In this document: one piece after another, positions 25,757-32,290 of the stretch
Layout: the number at the start of each line of letters is the position of its first letter
Position numbering within the stretch: the stretch's first letter is position 1
From: Candidatus Defluviibacterium haderslevense
Lineage (GTDB): Bacteria; Bacteroidota; Bacteroidia; Chitinophagales; Saprospiraceae
Direction of reading: 5' to 3'
DNA length: 64,000 nt
NCBI GenBank assembly: GCA_016712225.1
Contig: JADJRL010000003.1
Span: forward strand, 3,299,501 to 3,363,500
Program-made: the position numbers and the translations under genes
The notes under the pieces: generated by a model
The model's input: the letters and a program-made list of their open reading frames with translations, nothing else
Database searches by the model: none
What the model was told of the DNA's origin: nothing

Positions 25757-26266
25757 ATGAGTCGGATTATGAACTGGCAATTGGTTCGTACTTATTTTCC
25801 GAATGGCACCAACGGAAGTCTCTGGTGTGGCAGTCAATTGATCTGCCATACCATTGAACTTCCCTGGTGTAATAATGTAAGAAATATCTCTTGCATTCCT
25901 GAAGGAACGTATAAACTCACTAAATTTCACAGCATGAAATTCGGATCGGTAATTCAAGTATTGAATGTGCAGGATCGTGAAGCCATCCTGATTCATCCCG
26001 CTAATGATGCATCAAAAGAATTGCGCGGATGTATTGCTCCCGTAATGGTTCACACCGGAGCGGGTAGAGGACTCTCCTCGAATACTGCACTACAACAAAT
26101 GCTTCGCATTGCCAATCTGAGTTTAGAACGCCAGGGGAAATTATTTTTATTCATTAACACTAAACATGATCATTATGAAAACAAATCAGAATCAGGAAGT
26201 CCGTCCACTAACCCTATTGGACAGACTCCAAGCTCCAACACCGAGCTTCTTCAAAACGCTTCGTAA
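25757..26266 (+). CDS. DUF5675 family protein, module gene 2
   Basis: The 169-residue protein matches the DUF5675 pattern: an early strand W-x-LVRTYFPNGTNGSL, then ICHTIELPW and SCIPEGTYKL, then ILIHPANDASKELRGCIAPV with the conserved HP...L-x-GCI signature. The domain occurs in phage lysis or tail genes and in chromosomal copies of Bacteroidota. The His/Cys motif recalls L,D-transpeptidase or endolysin-like active sites, but activity has not been established to my knowledge. The last 30 residues are polar and probably disordered, and overlap the next gene by about 100 bases. A nearer start at MNWQLV (codon 5) is also possible. Confidence 0.8.
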   Translation: MSRIMNWQLVRTYFPNGTNGSLWCGSQLICHTIELPWCNNVRNISCIPEGTYKLTKFHSMKFGSVIQVLNVQDREAILIHPANDASKELRGCIAPVMVHTGAGRGLSSNTALQQMLRIANLSLERQGKLFLFINTKHDHYENKSESGSPSTNPIGQTPSSNTELLQNAS

Positions 26267-26417
26267 TGCAGGGCTCCTATTAGCCGCCATAGCAGGAGGG
26301 ATATTAAGTGCACCCATTACCTTGCCATCAGCAGTCATCACCGCAGCAGGTTACATCATGGTGGCATCTGGTGTCCTCAGTGCCGTGAGCCAGGTAACTG
26401 TAGAATCTGAAGCCTGA
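26172..26417 (+). CDS. Small two-helix membrane protein, holin-like, module gene 3
   Basis: The product is about 80 residues: a polar N-terminus (TNQNQEVRPLTLLDRLQAP), then FFKTLRNAGLLLAAIAGGIL and a second helix AVITAAGYIMVASGVLSAVS. Two hydrophobic helices with a short turn are typical of small holins. I chose the ATG at 26172 (MKTNQNQEV) because the ATG at 26166 has no better spacing. It overlaps the end of the DUF5675 gene in another frame, as in compact phage-like operons. A holin role is inferred from size, topology and neighbours only. Confidence 0.6.
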   Translation: MMKTNQNQEVRPLTLLDRLQAPTPSFFKTLRNAGLLLAAIAGGILSAPITLPSAVITAAGYIMVASGVLSAVSQVTVESEA

Positions 26418-26424
26418 TCGGTTT

Positions 26425-26595
26425 ATGAGATTCGATCAAAGTCTTCTGGCGATGAGTTGTGGATCGATAGTAGGCATTTGTACCAGTTTCGACATACATG
26501 ATATGCTCAAGACCATCATCATGTCTACATTAAGCGCTATAGCATCTTATCTGGCTACCTCTTGGATTAAGCGAATGACCAAAAAGAAGGATTAA
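26425..26595 (+). CDS. Very small membrane protein (56 residues), module gene 4
   Basis: An ATG at 26425, eight bases after the previous stop, opens 56 codons: MRFDQSLLAMSCGSIVGICT, then DMLKTIIMSTLSAIASYLAT and the basic tail SWIKRMTKKKD. Two hydrophobic stretches (about 7-20 and 28-46) with a positively charged end fit a small membrane protein. The tight spacing makes it the last gene of the four-gene module. It is followed by a likely terminator at 26732. No homology is claimed. Confidence 0.6.
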   Translation: MRFDQSLLAMSCGSIVGICTSFDIHDMLKTIIMSTLSAIASYLATSWIKRMTKKKD

Positions 26596-26731
26596 TAATA
26601 TCCTATAGCATAATTTCTATGCTTAATTCCTAATGATTCCAATGATTGCTGTATCGTGTTTTCCTACGACTATTTCTTGATTTTTATTAACACTCTTTAT
26701 ATTCTTACTTAAGAATATAATTCATTGAGTT

Positions 26732-26770
26732 CACCCGACCCTGAATGTCGAAAGGCGTTCGGGGTTTTTT
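26732..26770 (+). terminator. Intrinsic terminator after the four-gene module
   Basis: ACCCGA at 26733-26738 pairs with TCGGGG at 26759-26764, enclosing a partly structured loop, and six T residues follow directly. It lies about 135 bases after the last gene of the module and just before the GxxExxY element. Confidence 0.55.
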
Positions 26771-26780
26771 ATCTCATATT

Positions 26781-27335
26781 GTCTTAACCTTGATTTTCAT
26801 GATTAAAGGATTTCTTGATTTTCATGATTAAAGGATTTCTTGATTATTGTTTACCGATTATTTTATTAAAGGATTTCTTGATTATTGTTCGCCGGTTAAT
26901 TTATTATTGTGAACTCTTTTGAACTCTAAACTTTTTCCACCAAAGTTGATGAGCAAACCAATTTCCATGTTGTAGGCTTCACAATAGTTCATGGCTTGTG
27001 CAAGGTGAACATCTTCTAATTTTATAAGTGCTTTCAATTCAACCATTATCGTTCCTTCAACAAAAAAGTCAACTCTTCTTTTTCCAATTTTTTCATCACG
27101 GTAATAGATGTCCATTTCTTTTTCCCGTTCAAATGACAACCCACCCAAACGCATTTCTATGTCCATAGCTCTTTGATAAATCACTTCTTGAAAGCCGTTG
27201 CCAAGTGTTCGGTGAACCTGCATTGAACATCCAATTATCTTCTCAGTTATTTCTTTGTGCTTCATTTTTAATTTGCTTTATTTAGTGTTTTTAAAATCAT
27301 GCTAATCCTTTAATCCTTCTAATCATGGTTAAGAC
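26781..27335. mobile_element. 555-bp element with terminal inverted repeats carrying a GxxExxY gene
   Basis: The left end GTCTTAACCTTGATTTTCAT, continued by GATTAAAGGATT, is matched inverted at the right end (GTCTTAACCATGATTAGAAG, then GATTAAAGGATT, read on the minus strand). By eye roughly 30 of 40 positions agree. The left end also contains further direct copies of the AAAGGATTTCTTGATT segment (about 26790, 26817, 26844). The only gene inside is the GxxExxY gene. No transposase is present, so this would be a non-autonomous unit. Confidence 0.5.
26882..27265 (-). CDS. GxxExxY protein (PD-(D/E)xK nuclease-like)
   Basis: The 127-residue protein fits the GxxExxY family in length and motifs: GNGFQEVIY contains the name-giving G-x-x-E-x-x-Y, and RVDFFVEGTIMVELKA provides the D and E-x-K residues of a PD-(D/E)xK nuclease fold. 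IKLEDVHLAQAMNY is the usual following helix. Family members are small, often multicopy in Bacteroidota, and their role is unknown. Here the gene is enclosed in a 555-bp unit with inverted repeat ends, and its last codons belong to a locally repeated sequence. Confidence 0.85.
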   Translation of the reverse strand: MKHKEITEKIIGCSMQVHRTLGNGFQEVIYQRAMDIEMRLGGLSFEREKEMDIYYRDEKIGKRRVDFFVEGTIMVELKALIKLEDVHLAQAMNYCEAYNMEIGLLINFGGKSLEFKRVHNNKLTGEQ

Positions 27336-27427
27336 ATTAATTGTGTTCAACAGCCCAACAATTCATTTGAATAATATTTGTTGTTTGTATAAGTAATATG
27401 TAAATAAATCTATCTTTCTAAAAAGGA

Positions 27428-27550
27428 TTAGAACGTACAAAGTCGTCTAGATCGTATTAAAACGTCTAGATTGTATCAAAACGTCTAAAACAACAAGCGC
27501 TATCATATTAGGATTTCATACTTCGTTCTAATAATGACAGCAAAATATTT
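27428..27550 (+). promoter_or_regulatory. Promoter region with AACGTC repeats upstream of the MGRQ-family paralogue
   Basis: TTAGAACGT (27428), TTAAAACGTC (27457) and TCAAAACGTC (27476) are direct repeats, the last two 19 bases apart like those at 24846-24874. The following block CTTCGTTCTAATAATGACAG with CAAAA matches the one before 24997. The two loci therefore share both operators and promoter. Confidence 0.5.
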
Positions 27551-27604
27551 TTGAAATGAGCAAAAAGTTTTGCAATGATTATAACACTTTTTAAATTTTT
27601 AAAC

Positions 27605-28354
27605 ATGGATCACCAAATCAATTTAATTAAAATGATCAGCAAGTTAAATGGGCTTAGTTTTTTACATAGCAAACATGGGTCCTTCTTTCGAAAAAAAGGA
27701 GGGGCAAGTGGGACCCAAATTAAAACAGATCCAGCATTCGCCAGAACCAGAGAAATCATGCAAGAGTTTGGTGAAATAAATAGAGCGGGTAAATGGATTC
27801 GTAATGCCTTTAAACTTGTTACTGGCACTGAATCAGATGATAAGATGGTGAACCGATTGGTAAAACATCTAGCTCTGGTGATTAAAACAGATACCACTCA
27901 TCTGCGTGGAGATAGAAAAGTAGGGTTTGGTCTATTGACTTCGGATGGCAAGGCACATTTACTCCAGTTCAACTTCAACATTAAATCCATGTTGTACGGA
28001 GTGCTTAAAACGGACTATCATGTGGATGTTAAAAGTGGGGTGGTGAGCATCCCAGATTTCGTGCCTCAGAAGGAGTTATATTTTCCTGATACTGCGACAC
28101 ATTGCAGTTTAGAAAGTGCGTGGTCTGAAATTGATTTTGCGAGTGGTAAGTTTAATGCTTCAATAAGTCCTGCTGTTTCTTTAGCTAGAGATTTGACTAA
28201 GCATAATGTAGTGCTAACACCAGCTCAACCACCGACAGGTAATGGCATTTTGTTAGTAGTATTAAAAGTGAGTTTTCTTAAGGAAGATAATGGTCGGTTT
28301 TATCCTGCGAAGTATGGAGCAAAGAATGCTATGGAAATAGTGGCTATTAAATAA
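27605..28354 (+). CDS. MGRQ-family protein of unknown function, paralogue of the protein at 24997
   Basis: The 249-residue product (from MDHQINLIKM) aligns along its full length with the protein at 24997: KKGGASGTQI, DPAFARTREIMQEF, NRLVKHLALVIKTDTT, and the beta-rich end with ATHCSLESAWSEIDF and VVLTPAQPPTGNGI. I start at 27605 rather than the in-frame ATG 30 bases upstream because the leader before 27605 matches the leader of the paralogue. Unlike the first copy it has no DUF5675 or membrane genes after it, so the module is incomplete here. The function is unknown. Confidence 0.72.
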   Translation: MDHQINLIKMISKLNGLSFLHSKHGSFFRKKGGASGTQIKTDPAFARTREIMQEFGEINRAGKWIRNAFKLVTGTESDDKMVNRLVKHLALVIKTDTTHLRGDRKVGFGLLTSDGKAHLLQFNFNIKSMLYGVLKTDYHVDVKSGVVSIPDFVPQKELYFPDTATHCSLESAWSEIDFASGKFNASISPAVSLARDLTKHNVVLTPAQPPTGNGILLVVLKVSFLKEDNGRFYPAKYGAKNAMEIVAIK

Positions 28355-28682
28355 ATTTTTCGAATGGTGACCTTGCCATAATCAAATTAAATATGTTTTA
28401 ATGCTTCAATAATTGGCTACTTTGTCAACGTCAATTGTTTAGGCATAAATACCAATATGATCTCGTCTATATGACGAGATCATTTGGTTTATTCATTTTT
28501 AGTTAGCTTTAGACAGCATGTAAGTTAATATAATATGATAAATAGAATAACTATTGATCCAAACATTTTTTGGTCGTTTGGAATTTAAGTTTAACAAATA
28601 AACAGATGATTGATTTCACAAGTCAAAAAACTTCTTAATACTTTTTAAGTCATTTTTTGATCTTTCATACTATACAATTAAT
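28355..28682. other. Intergenic region with a hairpin
   Basis: No gene is seen. The only structure is the hairpin at 28452-28487, which probably ends transcription of the gene at 27605. No toxin partner for the antitoxin-like gene at 28683 can be read on the minus strand here. Confidence 0.5.
28452..28487. terminator. Hairpin of the GATCTCGTC family after the MGRQ paralogue
   Basis: ATGATCTCGTC and GACGAGATCAT flank the five-base loop TATAT; the outer bases CCAAT and TTTGG extend the stem with one bulge. It is closely related to the hairpin at 24467-24501. It lies about 100 bases after a stop codon, which fits a terminator. Confidence 0.5.
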
Positions 28683-28904
28683 TTAGTCAGTTAATAAATC
28701 TTTAAATGCTTGTTCGGTTGTAAAAAAACGATTATTTCTATAATCATTTCTGGCCTCCTCAATATTTAATTTTTGTTCGGAATTTAAAGTTATAATCTGC
28801 TTTGTTTCTTGAATGTCTTGTAATAGTGTATAAACTTCTTGAAGTAGTTCTTCATTGTCAATATTCTGTATTCCTTTGATAATCTTATCTTTAACAGTTG
28901 GCAT
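28683..28904 (-). CDS. Orphan antitoxin-like protein (73 residues)
   Basis: I place the start at the internal ATG at 28904 (MPTVKDKIIKGIQNIDNEEL), because upstream codons run through a dispersed repeat and look non-coding. The product is helical and ends EEARNDYRNNRFFTTEQAFK, the style of Bacteroidota antitoxins that carry a C-terminal toxin-binding helix after an LN-x-EQK segment. The antitoxin at 38418 has a comparable layout (LTLEQKEELMLSYEES). No ParE/RelE gene follows, so it is an orphan or the toxin was lost. Confidence 0.5.
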   Translation of the reverse strand: MPTVKDKIIKGIQNIDNEELLQEVYTLLQDIQETKQIITLNSEQKLNIEEARNDYRNNRFFTTEQAFKDLLTD

Positions 28905-28968
28905 TGTGTTAATATTTATGCTAATATACGAATTAAGTTTTAAGTTTATTGACTTTTGCTTCTGACAA

Positions 28969-28999
28969 CAATCGTCGAAGTCTCTGACTTCGATGGAAT
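28969..28999. repeat. Dispersed palindromic repeat GAAGTC-TCT-GACTTC, copy 1
   Basis: ACAATCGTCGAAGTCTCTGA continues to CTTCGATGG. The core GAAGTC-TCT-GACTTC is an inverted repeat. Related copies are at 37969, 38759 and 38950. All are intergenic and none is near a T run. Confidence 0.65.
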
Positions 29000-29073
29000 A
29001 CAAGCTTCTTCTATGGCGTCATTTCTAAAATTGGTGACTTCATTATCGTAATTTTTAATTCGAAATTCGTAAT

Positions 29074-29391
29074 TGATTAAATTTGTTTTAACTCAAAAGC
29101 AAATTCCGGGATTTCATTTATCCTGCCTCTGCGACACAATTCAGTATTGAAAGTGCTTGGGCCGAAATTGATTTTATGACAGGCGCATTTAGTTCTTCAA
29201 AGAGTCCTGCGGTAACATTAGCGTTGGATCTAACTTCTAGTGATGTTGTATTAAATCCAGCTATGCTACCGACAGGAGCAGGTATTTTATTTGTAGTTAT
29301 AAATGTGAGTTTTCTTCAGGAAGTTAATGGTCAATTGTATGCATTGAAGACTGGATCGTTTAATGCAATTGAATAGGTGTCTGTTTCTTAA
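29074..29391 (+). pseudogene. Broken third copy of the MGRQ-family gene, joined to an antitoxin gene end
   Basis: From 29110 the plus strand encodes only the C-terminal part of the MGRQ family: SATQFSIESAWAEIDF, then VVLNPAMLPTGAGILF and NGQLYALKTGSFNAIE. A TAG then interrupts before VSVS and the original stop. The N-terminal 160 residues are gone. Immediately before it (29074-29103) the minus strand reads AFELKQI and a stop, the exact end of the Panacea-type antitoxin at 36312. A recombination thus joined two unrelated gene ends here. Confidence 0.7.
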
Positions 29392-29786
29392 TAAGTAATT
29401 TTTCTTTGTCCAGAGAAAAGGAGAAAAGCGATGTATAAAGCGACCATGATTGAATCAGCAATTACCGCTTTTCCTACTCCGAATTCCATAAAATTTTCAG
29501 TTGAAAAAAGTATGAGTAGAATAAATATAACCTTACTGCTACCTGCTATGATAAGAACGAATCGCCTAACAGATTCCGTAAACGCTCCGTAAATTAACAT
29601 AATGCCCATAAGTCCAATCAATGCACCCCAGTTTCGAACAATGATTTCGGATAAATTACTTTCTATTGTTTGTCCAAAATTTGATTGAATCGAAGCCTGA
29701 GGTGAGATTAATGCCATAAGCATTGTACAAGTTAAAAGACCTGAGATAAGCATGATCCATTTAAAATTTGAAATAAAAAATTGCAT
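29388..29786 (-). CDS. Small integral membrane protein of unknown function
   Basis: I start at the ATG at 29786 (MQFFISNFKWIMLISG) rather than 27 codons upstream, because the upstream codons overlap the preceding gene and are not hydrophobic. The 132-residue product has four hydrophobic helices (near 10-27, 55-75, 80-100 and 105-127) and no recognised motif. It follows the DUF4386 gene on the same strand, and small DUF4345-like proteins are often its neighbours in Bacteroidota. The role is unknown. Confidence 0.6.
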   Translation of the reverse strand: MQFFISNFKWIMLISGLLTCTMLMALISPQASIQSNFGQTIESNLSEIIVRNWGALIGLMGIMLIYGAFTESVRRFVLIIAGSSKVIFILLILFSTENFMEFGVGKAVIADSIMVALYIAFLLFSGQRKITY

Positions 29787-29817
29787 ATTATTTAAGTTTA
29801 GATTTTCTTTAATAGTT

Positions 29818-30528
29818 CTAATCAATTCTCTTATTTTGGTTCTTGATGAATAAAACGCCAATGACAATCAACCAAATCAACCAAAGCGTACTTCCGATAA
29901 ATCCTGCCATATCCCAAACTGGAAAATTAGGTATTACAATAGCAAATAGCTCAGCCTGTGCTAATAAATAAATACCCGAACTGATATAGCCAAGCCAATT
30001 AACCCATTTGGGAAACATATTTAATTTCTCAAAAAAGTAAGTCATCATAATAGTCCATGCAATAGTAAATAATTGTCCTAAGTGCTCACCTAAAATAACT
30101 CCTCCATATTGGTGAATTGTTTTAAATGCAACTATAACAGCTGCTTTAGTTGGTTCGTCAGGAGCGTTAACATAGATGTTTGCTAAAATGGGTACAACAA
30201 ATGTCCATCGAAGCAAACCTATCATTTGAACAATTAATCCAATAACGCCAATATTAGTAGCGACACGAATCCATGATGTTTTGTTTTCTAATTGTTGACC
30301 CATCAAAATATAAGCAGGCAATAATGGAATGCCAGTGATCGCAAATGCAAACCAAGTCCAAATTAATTGAGTACCACCTTGATGAAATTTGGAAAGAATG
30401 ATACCAGTATCCTGTCTTAAAATGACAGGATACTCAAAAATGATGGATAGTATTGTGTATGGAACAAATAAAGCGATTGCCCCAGTGATCAATAAGTAAG
30501 CTATTGTTTTGTTGTTATTACTTTGCAT
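29818..30528 (-). CDS. DUF4386-family membrane protein
   Basis: The 236-residue protein has about six transmembrane helices. Its pattern fits DUF4386: an N-terminal AYLLITGAIALFVPY, a middle ILANIYVNAP and HQYGGVILGEHLGQLFTI, and a late WVNWLGYISSGIYLLAQAEL. The family has no established biochemical activity. The gene overlaps the small outer-membrane gene at 30518 by 11 bases and is part of a same-strand run with membrane proteins and a Crp/Fnr regulator. Confidence 0.75.
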   Translation of the reverse strand: MQSNNNKTIAYLLITGAIALFVPYTILSIIFEYPVILRQDTGIILSKFHQGGTQLIWTWFAFAITGIPLLPAYILMGQQLENKTSWIRVATNIGVIGLIVQMIGLLRWTFVVPILANIYVNAPDEPTKAAVIVAFKTIHQYGGVILGEHLGQLFTIAWTIMMTYFFEKLNMFPKWVNWLGYISSGIYLLAQAELFAIVIPNFPVWDMAGFIGSTLWLIWLIVIGVLFIKNQNKRID

Positions 30529-30991
30529 ATTTTTTATTTTTATTAAAGAATAATGAATAACTTATACCACCTGCGGGATTTAACTTTAAGGTTTTATCCT
30601 TGGCTGCAACTGTTATCAGGCCTATGCGTAGGTTAAGTCCTTGCCAAATCATCCAACGAAAACCTGCTTCTGTTCCAATTGCATTTTTGTTTTTATAATC
30701 ACTGTCCAGTCCACGCAAATAGGAAACACCAGCATAAAAGGATGAAGGGTTATACTTTTTGCCAACAGGAAAGCACCAAAAAGTAAGACCAGTTTTTACA
30801 AAATTGTTGGTAACACCCGAAAATGCAGTTAGGTAATATCCAGCATGAATGGAAACCTGGTTTTGCCTAAATTCAGCACCAATAGATGGCGCCCGAAAGG
30901 CGTTAATACTTAATTCATGTTTTGAAAAGCGACTTTGCGCATAGGTAGAAGTTGACACTAATAACATTAGTAAGAAGATTTGTTTTTTCAT
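30518..30991 (-). CDS. Small secreted, probably outer-membrane, protein
   Basis: A standard signal peptide (KKQIFLLMLLVSTSTYAQ, cut after residue 18) precedes 139 residues of alternating beta-strand pattern with many aromatic and glycine residues (VSIHAGYYLTAF, SSFYAGVSYLRGL, GGISYSLFF). This suggests a short beta-barrel or lipocalin-like outer-membrane protein. No family is recognised. It overlaps the DUF4386 gene by 11 bases, so the two are probably expressed together. Confidence 0.65.
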   Translation of the reverse strand: MKKQIFLLMLLVSTSTYAQSRFSKHELSINAFRAPSIGAEFRQNQVSIHAGYYLTAFSGVTNNFVKTGLTFWCFPVGKKYNPSSFYAGVSYLRGLDSDYKNKNAIGTEAGFRWMIWQGLNLRIGLITVAAKDKTLKLNPAGGISYSLFFNKNKKYAK

Positions 30992-31023
30992 TTTTTTTGA
31001 TTTAAATTGTGATTGAATATTTA

Positions 31024-31572
31024 TTATTGTTGTATTGTTTTTTGATTTATTCGTTTCCAGTCATTATAGAGATAAATGCCCCAGACAAGCTCAACAATTT
31101 GGAGCATAGCATATCCAGATGATAATGCAAATCCAAAATAGGATTCACCTGATTGCACATTAATAAAAACTAATAAGAAAAGGATACTTGGAATTAAACC
31201 TGCAATTCGGAGCCAAATGGGATAAAGATTACACCAAAACATAAAAATAAATGCTGGAATCATAGGTATAGCTATCATTATACCTCTGTCCGCATTAATT
31301 CCAGATTTACCTAATGAAGCTAATGAAATTCCATGTGCTATGCCAAGTAAGATATAAGCAGATGCACTTACATGTTGACCTCTCAATCCAGTATATCTTG
31401 CTGCCATTACTGATGCTGAAATTGCGAAGGCATTTGCAATTTGATAGTGTAACAATTCAAACCTTAGACTATCACTAAATATATAGCCCATTGCAGTACA
31501 AATTAAATTTAAACCATACCCGATAAGTATTATCAATACAAGACTTTTGTTTTCAAATTCACTTTTATTCAT
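31024..31572 (-). CDS. Integral membrane protein of unknown function
   Basis: The 182 residues contain five to six hydrophobic helices (for example LVLIILIGYGLNLICTAMG, and FALSSGYAMLQIVELVWGIY near the end) with short loops and a GLRGQHVSASAY loop. There is no motif of a known transporter or enzyme. It is 32 bases upstream of the secreted gene at 30518 on the same strand and probably belongs to that operon. Confidence 0.6.
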   Translation of the reverse strand: MNKSEFENKSLVLIILIGYGLNLICTAMGYIFSDSLRFELLHYQIANAFAISASVMAARYTGLRGQHVSASAYILLGIAHGISLASLGKSGINADRGIMIAIPMIPAFIFMFWCNLYPIWLRIAGLIPSILFLLVFINVQSGESYFGFALSSGYAMLQIVELVWGIYLYNDWKRINQKTIQQ

Positions 31573-31620
31573 AACAGATGTTTTAATTTTTATAATTTAA
31601 TTTTTATAGTTTTTACTATT

Positions 31621-31678
31621 TTCCCATTAACAATTGACCATTAACAATTGACCATTAACCATTAACCATTAACCATTT
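31621..31678. repeat. Short tandem repeat of ACCATTAA-type units
   Basis: Units such as CATTAACAATTGAC (twice) and CATTAAC (several times) follow one another between two genes. This is low-complexity DNA and could vary in copy number. It lies in the leader of the gene at 31024 and after the stop of the gene at 31682. Confidence 0.6.
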
Positions 31679-31681
31679 GTA

Positions 31682-32251
31682 TTATTCTCTATTCTGTTTT
31701 TCCTCTGATTTCTTTTTTAGTTCTGTAAGCCAAACATCGTGGTGTTTTCTCAATTTATTGGGTTGGAATATTTTTTCCAAAAATGTAATCCATCCGTTTT
31801 GGGATTCTTCCACAATTACTTTACAACCTTTATCAGTAGGTACAATAAGCCAAACAGAATAAGCTTGAACGCTTTTCTTTTTTGATTCCCAGGCCAACAG
31901 TTGATTAGGAACATATTGCTTGATTTCAGATTGAAAGTTCATGCCCATAGTGTTCCATTTAAAGACTGTGTTGGCTTTCAAAACTGTGTCAGAAGTATTC
32001 ATAAAAGAAACATGTTTTGCATGACTATACCATGTTTCCCACTTTAATGCATCTATTATTAGATCCCAAACAATCGTTGGTGAAGCATTTATTTCTATCT
32101 CGTTGTGGACAAAGAATTTACTATTCTCTGGTTTATACTCATCAGTCCAATTAATTCTGGTTGAGTCGTTATAATTTTGTTTCTGTTGTGAGAATAGATT
32201 TGTGGTTAGTACTAATGAAATTAATACAGTTGTGAAAATGTAGTTTGTCAT
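31682..32251 (-). CDS. Exported SRPBCC-domain protein
   Basis: After a signal peptide (IFTTVLISLVLTTNLFSQ) the protein reads FFVHNEIEINASPTIVWDLI, then ALKWETWYSHA, then strands ending in a long C-terminal helix. This is the START/polyketide-cyclase-like (SRPBCC) fold, which binds small hydrophobic ligands. Export of such a domain is less usual than a cytosolic location. It lies between the serine hydrolase at 32291 and a membrane protein on the same strand. The ligand is unknown. Confidence 0.75.
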   Translation of the reverse strand: MTNYIFTTVLISLVLTTNLFSQQKQNYNDSTRINWTDEYKPENSKFFVHNEIEINASPTIVWDLIIDALKWETWYSHAKHVSFMNTSDTVLKANTVFKWNTMGMNFQSEIKQYVPNQLLAWESKKKSVQAYSVWLIVPTDKGCKVIVEESQNGWITFLEKIFQPNKLRKHHDVWLTELKKKSEEKQNRE

Positions 32252-32290
32252 TTCAATATTTTTATATTTTAATAAATGATTTATTCGATA

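Noticed and set aside
24997..28354. Complete prophage
   Set aside because: Only lysis-like small genes and unknown proteins are present; no terminase, portal, capsid, tail or integrase gene was found between 21 and 30 kb.
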